Shown here: piece by piece, positions 44,201-51,703 of the stretch | Layout: each line of letters begins with the position of its first letter | How positions within the stretch are numbered: the stretch's first letter is position 1 | Origin: Ramlibacter sp. | Lineage (GTDB): Bacteria > Pseudomonadota > Gammaproteobacteria > Burkholderiales > Burkholderiaceae_C | Reading direction: 5' to 3' | Length of the DNA: 64,000 nt | Assembly: GCA_016713005.1 (NCBI GenBank) | Contig: JADJPY010000002.1 | Coordinates: forward strand, 62,001 to 126,000 | Position numbers and translations under genes: made by a program | The notes under the pieces: model-generated | What the model was told of the DNA's origin: nothing | What the model saw: the letters and a program-made list of their open reading frames with translations, nothing else | Database searches by the model: none

Positions 44201-46100
44201 GGTGGCGAGCCTGGATACGCGAGTTGGCACGGTCAGCACGGCTGCGTCCAACACCGCCAGCTCGGTGGCCAGCCTTGACACGCGGGTAGGAGATGTCTCC
44301 ACCAGCGTGACCGGGTCAGCACAGCCGCTTCGAACACGCAGAGCTCGGTGGCGAGCCTGGACACGCGGGTGGGGGCAGCCGCTGAGGCCCAGGCAGCACC
44401 GCAGCCGGTAGCCAGCCTGACACGCGGGTAGGAGATGTCTCCACCAGCGTGACCGCGGTCAGCACAGCCGCTTCGAACACGCAGAGCTCGGTGGCGAGCC
44501 TGGACACAGAGTTGGCACGGTCAGCACGGTCCAACACCGCCAGCTCGGTGGCCAGCCTGGACACGCGGGTAGGAGATGTCTCCACCAGCGTGACCGCGGT
44601 CAGCACAGCGGCTTCGAACACGCAGAGCTCCGTAGCCAGCCTGGACACAAGAGTTGGCACGGTCAGCACCGCAGCGTCCAACACCGCCAGCTCGGTGGCC
44701 AGCCTGGACACGCGGGTAGGAGATGTCTCCACCAGCGTGACCGCGGTCAGCACAGCCGCTTCGAACACGCAGAGCTCGGTGGCGAGCCTGGATACGCGAG
44801 TGAGTACGAACGAATCGACCCTCACAGTGGTCAGCAGTGCTGCGGTAAGCGCGGTAACCAGCCTGGACACGCGGGTAGGAGATGTCTCCACCAGCGTGAC
44901 CGCGGTCAGCACAGCGGCTTCGAACACGCAGAGCTCGGTGGCGAGCCTGGATACGAGAGTTGGCACGGTCAGCACGGCTGCGTCCAACACCGCCAGCTCG
45001 GTGGCCAGCCTTGACACGCGGGTAGGAGATGTCTCCACCAGCGTGACCGCGGTCAGCACAGCCGCTTCGAACACGCAGAGCTCGGTGGCGAGCCTGGATA
45101 CGAGAGTTGGCACGGTCAGCACGGCTGCGTCCAACACCGCCAGCTCGGTGGCCAGCCTTGACACGCGGGTAGGAGATGTCTCCACCAGCGTGACCGCGGT
45201 CAGCACAGCCGCTTCGAACACGCAGAGCTCGGTGGCGAGCCTGGATACGCGAGTGAGTACGAACGAATCGACCCTCACAGTGGTCAGCAGTGCTGCGGTA
45301 AGCGCGGTAACCAGCCTGGACACGCGGGTAGGAGATGTCTCCACCAGCGTGACCGCGGTCAGCACAGCCGCTTCGAACACGCAGAGCTCGGTGGCGAGCC
45401 TGGATACGAGAGTTGGCACGGTCAGCACGGCTGCGTCCACACCGCCAGCCCGGTGGCCAGCCTTGACACGCGGGTAGGGGGTGTCTCCACCAGCGTGACC
45501 GCGGTCAGCACGCACGGACCGTCAGCACGACGGCCTCGAACACACAGAGCTCGGTGGCGAGCCTGGACACAAGAGTCGGGACCGTCAGCACCGCAGCGTC
45601 CAACACCGCCAGCTCGGTGGCGAGCCTGGACACGAGAGTCTCCACGAGTGAATCCACGCTAACGTTGGTCAGCACTGCGATTTCGGGTGCCGTCAGCTCG
45701 GTTGCCAGTCTGGATACCCGTGTCAGCAGCGCCGTCTCCACCGTGGCGGTGATGAGTACGGCGGTTTCCGGTGCGGTGAGTTCAGTTGCCAGTCTCGAAA
45801 CCCGTGTTGGCAATGTCGCCACCAGCGTGTCGGGTGCGTCCAGCTCGCTGGCATCCCTTGAAACGAGGATGAGCGGTGCCGAGAGCACTACAGCCGTGGT
45901 CAGCAATGCAGCCTCGGCTTCGGTGGCGAGTCTGGATACCCGGGTGAGCGGCGCGGAGAGTACCCTGACCCAGGTCAGCAGTGCGGCGGTTGCATCCGTT
46001 GGAAGCCTCGATACACGGGTAGCCGGCGTGACGACGAGCGTTACAGCCGCTTCCAGCTCGCTGGTGTCGCTGGATACACGGGTTGGTCAGGTCGGCACGT
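34390..46100 (+). repeat. Coding tandem-repeat array of the adhesin stalk
   Basis: About 11.7 kb of tandem repeats. Units encode 21 residues (63 bp), 28 residues (84 bp) or 25 residues (75 bp, the STNESTLTVVSSAAVSAV type). In 39761-40349 the GCGGGTAGGA landmark recurs at exactly 147-bp steps (39761, 39908, 40055, 40202, 40349), i.e. alternating 84 + 63 bp. Where a 75-bp unit replaces a 63-bp one the step is 159 bp (40349 to 40508). The 5' part (34.4-36.3 kb) is diverged with other unit types (SINTRVGAVST, TQASSTVVSFTSLDTRV); the 3' part (39.7-45.4 kb) is nearly uniform, suggesting recent homogenisation or expansion. Confidence 0.92.
41230..45553 (+). pseudogene. Frame-broken section of the adhesin stalk
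   Basis: The repeat protein continues but hops frame. Compared with intact units, there is a 1-base loss near 41229 and a 23-base loss near 41935 (GATACGCG joined to TCACAGTGG). A 2-base loss lies near 42438, and 1-base losses near 44084 and 44312. A scrambled stretch at 44365-44420 ends with another 1-base loss. Losses of 1 and 5 bases near 44508 and 44531 cancel each other. A 1-base loss lies near 45436, and a rearranged bit at 45505-45530. After the last, the frame matches the C-terminal part. All are net deletions in near-identical GC-rich repeats, so assembly or read error is as likely as real decay. Confidence 0.75.
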
Positions 46101-47239
46101 CGGTGTCGGCGGCTTACAGCTCCATCACTTCACTGGACACGCGCGTGACGTCGGTCACGTCCTCGGGAGTCTCTGCCGTTTCGTCCATCGACGCACGCTT
46201 CACCTCCACCGACACCCGTGTCAGCACAGTGGCGACTTCGGTCGTGTCCAACATCTCCTCGATTGTTTCGCTGGATACCCGGCTGGCCGGCATGAGCACC
46301 AGTGTGGCCTCGTCCATCTCCTCGCTGGACACGCGGGTCGGCATCGCTGAAGGCAGCGTCACCAGTGTGGCGTCGCAGGTGTCCAGCCTGATGACGGGCA
46401 ACACGTCATTTACCAACCTCAATGTCACCAACCAGATCAGGATGACGTTGACCGATCCGGCCGCAGGCATTGCGATCGGCGGCAGCGTGATCGACGGTCT
46501 CGGGCAGGGCGCATCTGCCGTGGCGCAGGGTGCCAACACGATGGCGCTGGGCAACTCCGCGCAGGCGATGGCCAACAGTGCCACGGCGCTGGGCTACAAC
46601 GCCCGTGCCATGGGTGTGGGCGGTGTGGCGATCGGCGCGAATGCCTATGCCGCGACTACGGGGTCCGTGGCGATTGGTTACGGGGCCGTGGCACTGTCAT
46701 CGGTGGCGTTGGGCACGGGCGCACAGGCGACCGGCCTCAACACGACGGCGTTGGGAGACAACGCCATTGCCTCCGGATCACAGGCGGTGGCGGTCGGCAA
46801 CAATGCGGTGGCCACTCATGCCAACTCGGTGGCCATTGGCAACGGGACGACCACGAAGGCCGCCAACACCGTTGCCGTGGGTACCCCGGGCAACGAGCGA
46901 CGGATCACCGATGTGGCGCCGGGTGTGGAAGCGACGGACGCGGCCACGGTTGGCCAGCTGCAAAACACGCAGCAGCAGACCCAGCAGCAGATCCTGGGCG
47001 TTCAGCGCGAAGCCCAGCGCGGCATTGCGATCGCCATGGCAATGACGGGCACTCAATTGCCTGTCGGCCCGGGCGAGTCGGCAGTCGGCGTCGGCATCGG
47101 CTCCTATGCCGGCCAGTCGGCCATTGCCATTGGTGTGATCAACCTGTCCAAGGACGGAAAGATCGTCACCAACTTTGGTGTGGGCACGACCGGCTCCGGC
47201 GCCATGGGTGTGCGCTTCGGCATCGGCTTCAAGTTCTAG
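45554..47239 (+). CDS. Trimeric autotransporter C-terminal part: stalk end, YadA head, neck and anchor
   Basis: 561 codons in one frame. Up to about 46390 more coiled-coil repeats appear, increasingly diverged. Then comes a YadA-type beta-roll head (about 46480-46890) with many 14-residue-like repeats such as ALGNSAQAMANSATALGYNA and SVAIGYGAVALSSVALGTGA. A neck follows (NTVAVGTPGNERRITDVAPG), then a short coiled coil rich in Gln (QNTQQQTQQQILGVQ). The membrane anchor ends GSGAMGVRFGIGFKF with the terminal Phe of outer-membrane barrels. The anchor trimerises to export the passenger. As written it has no signal peptide; it is the 3' end of the gene that starts at 33990, and the first ATG here is an internal Met. 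Confidence 0.88.
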   Translation: MASLDTRVGTVSTAASNTASSVASLDTRVSTSESTLTLVSTAISGAVSSVASLDTRVSSAVSTVAVMSTAVSGAVSSVASLETRVGNVATSVSGASSSLASLETRMSGAESTTAVVSNAASASVASLDTRVSGAESTLTQVSSAAVASVGSLDTRVAGVTTSVTAASSSLVSLDTRVGQVGTSVSAAYSSITSLDTRVTSVTSSGVSAVSSIDARFTSTDTRVSTVATSVVSNISSIVSLDTRLAGMSTSVASSISSLDTRVGIAEGSVTSVASQVSSLMTGNTSFTNLNVTNQIRMTLTDPAAGIAIGGSVIDGLGQGASAVAQGANTMALGNSAQAMANSATALGYNARAMGVGGVAIGANAYAATTGSVAIGYGAVALSSVALGTGAQATGLNTTALGDNAIASGSQAVAVGNNAVATHANSVAIGNGTTTKAANTVAVGTPGNERRITDVAPGVEATDAATVGQLQNTQQQTQQQILGVQREAQRGIAIAMAMTGTQLPVGPGESAVGVGIGSYAGQSAIAIGVINLSKDGKIVTNFGVGTTGSGAMGVRFGIGFKF

Positions 47240-47276
47240 GCCCCGGCAGGCCGGGCCGCCGGGTCTGCCAAGCAAT

Positions 47277-47705
47277 CTACCGGTAGGTTGCCGGAGAGCC
47301 ACCCAGCTCCCTGACCAGTGCGCCTGCGGCGCCCAGGATGCGTTCCTGCGGGTTGCGGCGGCAGTAGTTCTCCACGAACGTCATCATCGACGGCGCGTCC
47401 GGCAGCGCCACGCGGTGCCACGAATAGATGTACTGGTTGTAGGACGTCAGGTAGCCGTACAGCCACTGCTCGAACTGAAGCCGCGACTCAGGGTTCGCCA
47501 GGAACCCCAGGGCCTGGCTGCAAGGGACGGTACCCGCCCCGTTGAAGGTGAATTCAGGCGGCTGGGCAGGCGGTCGGGGCGCGACTTGCGCAAGCACCGC
47601 TGTGGGGCCGGCACAAACCCAGGCCAGCAGGGCAAGGCAGGCTGCCCGTTGCAGCCTCTGCAGGCGGGAGGGAAGACAGATTGGCATGGCCAGATTCTGA
47701 CGCAT
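47277..47705 (-). CDS. Small secreted protein of unknown function
   Basis: 142 residues with an N-terminal signal peptide (about 1-33; AACLALLAWVCAGPTAVLAQ). The mature part has a Pro-rich start (VAPRPPAQPPEF), two cysteines (VPCSQAL and ENYCRRN), and a helical pattern LQFEQWLYGYLTSYNQYIYS. It faintly resembles small periplasmic Cys-pair proteins of the HdeA or Rap1a/Tai type, but I cannot assign it. ATG 47705 is preferred (AAGG upstream); 47687 is possible and the frame runs to 47819. It is convergent with the adhesin, 37 bases apart. Confidence 0.75.
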   Translation of the reverse strand: MRQNLAMPICLPSRLQRLQRAACLALLAWVCAGPTAVLAQVAPRPPAQPPEFTFNGAGTVPCSQALGFLANPESRLQFEQWLYGYLTSYNQYIYSWHRVALPDAPSMMTFVENYCRRNPQERILGAAGALVRELGGSPATYR

Positions 47706-47782
47706 GGGCCTTGGGTAGGCAACGCCAGGCAAATGCGCGCCGGTTAGTTCCGGCCCAGCGCTTCTCCAGGTGATGCGCAGAA

Positions 47783-47803
47783 TTGCTATTGTTTTTATAG
47801 CAA
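47783..47803. repeat. TTGCTAT/ATAGCAA dyad (copy 6)
   Basis: TTGCTAT (47783-47789) and ATAGCAA (47797-47803), an imperfect-spaced copy of the interspersed dyad, between the small secreted gene and gcdH. Confidence 0.5.
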
Positions 47804-47827
47804 ACAAGCAGCCCTGCATGCGGGCTG
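47800..47827 (-). terminator. Terminator of gcdH
   Basis: CAGCCC (47809-47814) and GGGCTG (47822-47827) form a stem. On the minus strand it is followed by CTTGTTTGC, 14 bases after the gcdH stop. Confidence 0.5.
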
Positions 47828-47840
47828 AGGCTATATTTTG

Positions 47841-49037
47841 TCAATAAAACGCCTGCAGGCCGGTCTGCGCCCGACCCAGGATCAGGGCGTGCACATCATG
47901 CGTGCCTTCGTAGGTGTTCACCGTCTCCAGGTTGATCATGTGGCGGATCACGTGGTACTCATCGTGGATGCCGTTGCCGCCGTGCATGTCGCGCGCCATG
48001 CGGGCGATGTCCAGCGCCTTGCCGCAGCTGTTTCGCTTGATCAGGCTCACCATTTCGGGAACAGCCTTGCCTTCGTCCATCAGGCGGCCCACCCGCAGGC
48101 AGCCTTGCAGGCCCAGGGCAATCTCGGTCTGCATGTCGGCCAGCTTCTTCTGGATCAGCTGGTTTTGTGCCAGCGGTCGGCCGAACTGATTGCGGTCCAG
48201 CGTGTACTGGCGCGCGCGGTGCCAGCAGTCTTCTGCCGCGCCCAAGGCGCCCCAGGCGATGCCGTAGCGGGCCTTGTTCAGGCAGCCGAAGGGGCCCTTC
48301 AGGCCGGCGACGTTGGGCAGCAGGTTGGCCTCGGGCACAAACACGTCGTCCATGACGATCTCGCCGGTGATGCTGGCGCGCAGGCTCATCTTGCCTTCGA
48401 TCTTCGGGGCGCTCAGGCCCTTCATGCCCTTCTCCAGCACGAAGCCGCGGATGCTTTCCTGGCCGCCGACCTTGCCGTCCGGGTCTTCCAGCTTGGCCCA
48501 GACCACGAACACGTCGGCAATCGGCGCGTTGGTGATCCACATCTTGGCGCCCTTGACGATGTAGCCGCCATCCACCGGCTTGGCGCGCGTGAGCATGCTG
48601 GCCGGGTCGGAGCCGTGGTTGGGCTCGGTCAGGCCGAAGCAGCCGACCCATTCGCCAGTGGCCAGCTTGGGCAGGTACTTCTGCTTCTGCGCCTCGCTGC
48701 CGTACTCATTGATCGGGTGCATCACCAGCGAGCTCTGCACGCTGATGGCGCTGCGGTAGCCGCTGTCCACGCGCTCCACTTCGCGCGCGATCAGGCCGTA
48801 GGCCACGTAACTCAGGCCGGCGCAGCCATGGCCTTCAATCGTGGAGCCGAGGAAGCCCATGGCGCCTGCCTCGTTCATGATCTCGCGGTCAAACTTTTCG
48901 TGGCGCGCAGCCATCAGCACGCGCGTTTGCAGCTTTTCCTGGCAGAAGGTGTGCGCGGCCTCGACGATGGCGCGTTCGTCGTCGCTGAGTTGCGCGTTCA
49001 GCAGGAACGGGTCCTGCCACTGGAAGGCGGCTTTCAT
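47841..49037 (-). CDS. gcdH: Glutaryl-CoA dehydrogenase
   Basis: FAD-dependent acyl-CoA dehydrogenase that oxidises and decarboxylates glutaryl-CoA to crotonyl-CoA in lysine, tryptophan and aromatic breakdown. 398 residues. Family signatures are GCFGLTEPNHGSDPASMLTR and KMWITNAPIADVFVVWAK; the catalytic glutamate lies in NTYEGTHDVHALILGRA. RSAISVQSSLVMHPINEYGS is typical of the glutaryl-CoA subgroup. ATG 49037 follows GGAGA; the frame is open to 49088 without support. It is divergent from a LysR regulator with a palindrome in between. Confidence 0.93.
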   Translation of the reverse strand: MKAAFQWQDPFLLNAQLSDDERAIVEAAHTFCQEKLQTRVLMAARHEKFDREIMNEAGAMGFLGSTIEGHGCAGLSYVAYGLIAREVERVDSGYRSAISVQSSLVMHPINEYGSEAQKQKYLPKLATGEWVGCFGLTEPNHGSDPASMLTRAKPVDGGYIVKGAKMWITNAPIADVFVVWAKLEDPDGKVGGQESIRGFVLEKGMKGLSAPKIEGKMSLRASITGEIVMDDVFVPEANLLPNVAGLKGPFGCLNKARYGIAWGALGAAEDCWHRARQYTLDRNQFGRPLAQNQLIQKKLADMQTEIALGLQGCLRVGRLMDEGKAVPEMVSLIKRNSCGKALDIARMARDMHGGNGIHDEYHVIRHMINLETVNTYEGTHDVHALILGRAQTGLQAFY

Positions 49038-49101
49038 GGTGTGTCTCCGGTATGTCGGGGGAATGGGCCATTGTTGGCGATGCAACAATAGCTGTCTAAT
49101 A

Positions 49102-49117
49102 TTGAATAGCTATTCAA
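49102..49117. promoter_or_regulatory. 16-bp perfect palindrome in the gcdH-lysR intergenic region
   Basis: TTGAATAGCTATTCAA is a perfect dyad in the 98-base gap between gcdH and lysR. It contains the T-N11-A pattern of LysR-type binding sites and lies 18 bases before the lysR start. It is the likely site through which the LysR protein controls both genes. Confidence 0.7.
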
Positions 49118-49135
49118 CGATACATTATTCAGATC

Positions 49136-50050
49136 ATGGAATTCAGGCACCTGCGCTATTTCCTGGCGTTGGCGGAAGAACTGCATTTCGGCCGGGCCGC
49201 CCAGCGCCTGGCGATTTCGCAGCCCCCACTGTCCACCAACATCCAGCAGCTCGAAGCCTCCGTGGGGGCCCGCCTGTTCACCCGAAACAGCAAGACGGTG
49301 CAGCTGACGCAGGCGGGCCAGGCGCTGGTGCCGCGGGCGCGGGCTTTGCTGGAGCAGGCCGCGCAGGCGGCACGGCTGGCACGCGACGTCTCCGAGGGCA
49401 TGGCCGGCAGTCTGCAGGTCGGGTTTGTCGGCACCATGCTCACCTGTGGGCTGCCCGCGCTGGTGCAGCGCTTCCAGCAGCGCCATCCGGCCTTGCGCCT
49501 GACCTTGCGCGAACTGAGTTCCAGCGAGCAGCTGCTGGAGTTGATGCACGAGCGGCTGGACGTCGGCTTTGTCCACGCGACCCGGGTGCCGGCTGGTCTG
49601 TCGAGGGTCCTGGTGGCGCGCCAGCCGCTTGTGGCCTGCCTCGGAGTGGGCCATGCGCTGGCGCGGGCACACCGCGTGCGCCTGAAGGACTTGGCGGGTG
49701 AGCCGTTTGCGCTGGTGTCGCGGGTGGTCTCTCCCGACTACCACGACCGCATCATTGCCCTGTGCCGCGAGGCCGGCTTCGACGTGCGCATCCATTGCGA
49801 AATGCGGCACTGGCTCAGTGTGGTGTCGCTGGTGGCGCAGGGCATGGGCGTGGCGCTCGTGCCCCAATCCCTGGCTTCGGCTGCGCCTCCGGGCGCAGTG
49901 TTTGTGCCGCTGGAGGGCGTGATGGACAGCTACGACACCTGGTGCCTCAGCCGGGAAGGGCGGGACCACGCGGCGATGCGCGCCTTTGTGGAGGCGATGC
50001 GGGACTCTCAGGGCGATGTCTTTACAAATCCCCGCTTGCCGATCGCCTGA
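49136..50050 (+). CDS. LysR-family regulator of gcdH
   Basis: 304 residues. The N-terminal helix-turn-helix is LHFGRAAQRLAISQPPLST (about 17-35). A substrate-binding co-inducer domain follows (about 92-290), including LQVGFVGTMLTCGLPALVQ. ATG 49136 gives MEFRHLRYFLALAEE, the standard LysR start. Divergent orientation and the palindrome at 49102-49117 support local control of glutaryl-CoA metabolism, with an acyl-CoA or dicarboxylate as a likely but unproven ligand. Confidence 0.94.
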   Translation: MEFRHLRYFLALAEELHFGRAAQRLAISQPPLSTNIQQLEASVGARLFTRNSKTVQLTQAGQALVPRARALLEQAAQAARLARDVSEGMAGSLQVGFVGTMLTCGLPALVQRFQQRHPALRLTLRELSSSEQLLELMHERLDVGFVHATRVPAGLSRVLVARQPLVACLGVGHALARAHRVRLKDLAGEPFALVSRVVSPDYHDRIIALCREAGFDVRIHCEMRHWLSVVSLVAQGMGVALVPQSLASAAPPGAVFVPLEGVMDSYDTWCLSREGRDHAAMRAFVEAMRDSQGDVFTNPRLPIA

Positions 50051-50094
50051 AAGCTGTCAGGATCGGAAGATCCCCTTGGCCACTGGAGAACGCC

Positions 50095-50397
50095 ATCAAT
50101 TCGTACATCTGGTGCGCCGTCGGCGGTGTGTTGGGCTGGCTGTTTGGCATGTGGGCAGGTGCAGCCACTCGTGGCGTCATCATCGAAAACGTGCTGGTGG
50201 GGGTGTTTGGTGCATTCATTGGCGGCGACTTCGTTGTCGCCATGCTCACCAAGGGCGTGGTCGACGAATCGGTGTTCCAGTTCCGCTCGCTGCTCTTCGC
50301 CGTGGTCGGCGCGGTGGTATTCCTGTTTGCGCTGCGCCTGATGCGTGGCAGCGTGGGCGCGATCCGCGTTTCCAAGAGCCGCAACAGGGATCACTGA
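50095..50397 (+). CDS. GlsB/YeaQ/YmgE-like membrane protein (probable AUC start)
   Basis: About 100 residues with three membrane spans: YIWCAVGGVLGWLFGMWAG, IIENVLVGVFGAFIGGDFVV and SLLFAVVGAVVFLFALRLM. This is the layout of the small transglycosylase-associated/YmgE family, whose role is loosely tied to stress. The frame has no ATG or GTG at the expected N-terminus. The best start is ATC 50095, preceded by GGAGAA (50085-50090), giving the N-terminus (M)NSYIWCAVGG. GTG 50128 would delete the first span. Basic tail RVSKSRNRDH. Confidence 0.75.
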   Translation: MNSYIWCAVGGVLGWLFGMWAGAATRGVIIENVLVGVFGAFIGGDFVVAMLTKGVVDESVFQFRSLLFAVVGAVVFLFALRLMRGSVGAIRVSKSRNRDH

Positions 50398-50474
50398 CGC
50401 CGTGAGCAGGCGGGGGCGGGGCGACGTAAGATGGCACCCCTCAAACCGACCCACGGATTTGACGGGAGTTCCGA

Positions 50475-51017
50475 TTGACATCCTCCACACACACACTCGT
50501 GCTGGGCGGCGGCTGCTTCTGGTGCACGGAAGCGGTCTTCGTCAAGGTGCGCGGCATCACCGACGTCGAGTCCGGCTATTGCAACGGCCACGTCCTGCGG
50601 CCCAGCTATGAGCAGGTCTGTACCGGCACCACGGGCCACAATGAAGTGGTCAAGCTCGAGTACAACCCGGCGCAGATCACCGTGCGCCAGATCCTGGAGG
50701 TCTTCTTCGTGATCCATGACCCGACCACGCTGAATCGCCAGGGCAACGACAGTGGCACCCAGTACCGAAGCGGCATCTACACCACCATGGCCGAACAGCA
50801 GGACGAGGCCGAGGCGATGATCCGCCAGATGAGCCAGGAGAAGCTGTTTGGCCGTCCCATCGTCACAGAAGTTCTGCCGCTGGCCAACTATTGGCCGGCG
50901 GAGGACTACCACCAGGACTTCTTCGAGAAAAATCCCTTCCAGGGCTACTGCATGGCGGTCGCTGCGCCCAAGGTGGAGAAGTTCCGCAAGACCTTCCGCG
51001 AACTGGTGAAAGGCTGA
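50475..51017 (+). CDS. msrA: Peptide-methionine (S)-S-oxide reductase
   Basis: Reduces methionine S-sulfoxide in proteins, protecting against oxidants. 180 residues; the active-site motif is GCFWCTEAVF with catalytic C14, and GTTGHNEVVKLEY and YHQDFF are conserved. The start is TTG 50475, preceded by GGGAG (50464-50468). The recycling cysteines near the C-terminus are poorly conserved here apart from GYCMAV. Six bases separate it from the ABC ATPase gene, so it may open that operon. Confidence 0.95.
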   Translation: MTSSTHTLVLGGGCFWCTEAVFVKVRGITDVESGYCNGHVLRPSYEQVCTGTTGHNEVVKLEYNPAQITVRQILEVFFVIHDPTTLNRQGNDSGTQYRSGIYTTMAEQQDEAEAMIRQMSQEKLFGRPIVTEVLPLANYWPAEDYHQDFFEKNPFQGYCMAVAAPKVEKFRKTFRELVKG

Positions 51018-51023
51018 TCGGGT

Positions 51024-51692
51024 GTGATCGAGACGCGCTCGCTGGCGTTCGGCTATCCGTCGGGGCCGCAGATTTCGTTCCCCGACGTGAGCATCCCCCA
51101 GGGGGCAACGCTGGTGTTGCGCGGGCGCTCGGGCGCGGGCAAGTCCACCTGGCTCGCGCTGGCGGCCGGGCTGCTGTCGGCCACGCAGGGCCAGATCACC
51201 GTGGCTGGGCAGCCGCTGCAGGCACTGGCACCCGCCGCGCGCGACGCCTGGCGGGCCCGTACGCTCGGCTTTTTGCCCCAGAAGCTGTACCTGAGTGAAT
51301 CCCTCAGCGTGGCGCAGAACCTGGCGCTGGTCCATTTCGCCGCAGGCCTGCGCGCCGAGCCTGGCGCGATTGCCGCCAGCCTGGCGGCGCTGGATGTGGG
51401 CGATCTTGCCGCGCGCCGTCCGTCGCAACTCTCGGGAGGGCAGGCCCAGCGTGTCGCGCTGGCGCGCGCCGTGCTGCTGGATCCCAGGGTATTGCTGGCC
51501 GACGAGCCAACGGCCAGCCTGGACGACGACGCAGCCACTGCCGCCCTGGAGTTGCTGCGCGCCACAGCGCAACGCTGCGGCGCCACACTGGTGGTCGCCA
51601 CCCACGACGCGCGGGTGGAGCGGGCTTTCCCCCATGCATTTACAAGCCAAATCGGCATCCAGCCCCCGCCAGTGCTGGACAGTCCGCTATGA
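51024..51692 (+). CDS. ABC transporter ATP-binding protein (LolD/MacB-type)
   Basis: 222 residues. Walker A is GRSGAGKST (about 34-42), the signature is LSGGQAQRVALARA and Walker B is VLLADEPTASLD; the switch His is in VVATHDARVE. It belongs to the LolD-like class that pairs with FtsX-fold permeases, encoded next with an ATGA overlap. GTG 51024 start. The last 16 residues (TSQIGIQPPPVLDSPL) are encoded by the 51638-51703 repeat element and are not part of the normal fold. Neighbouring Cys/His-rich secreted proteins, DUF3299 and a TonB receptor suggest a metal-acquisition role. Confidence 0.92.
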   Translation: MIETRSLAFGYPSGPQISFPDVSIPQGATLVLRGRSGAGKSTWLALAAGLLSATQGQITVAGQPLQALAPAARDAWRARTLGFLPQKLYLSESLSVAQNLALVHFAAGLRAEPGAIAASLAALDVGDLAARRPSQLSGGQAQRVALARAVLLDPRVLLADEPTASLDDDAATAALELLRATAQRCGATLVVATHDARVERAFPHAFTSQIGIQPPPVLDSPL

Positions 51693-51703
51693 AAAACATA
51701 GCA
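51638..51703. repeat. About 70-bp interspersed element spanning an ABC gene junction
   Basis: Second copy of the waaA element (TTTACAAGCCAAATCGGCAT, then CCAGCCCCCGCCAGT, ending GCTATGAAAAACATAGCAAA). It encodes the C-terminal tail of the ATPase. Its dyad (GCTAT...ATAGC, 51687-51701) supplies the ATGA that stops the ATPase and starts the permease (MKNIAN). Confidence 0.72.

Noticed and set aside
34390..46100. CRISPR array, considered because of the long regular repeats.
   Set aside because: The repeats are coding, of mixed 63/75/84-bp length, without unique spacers or cas genes nearby.
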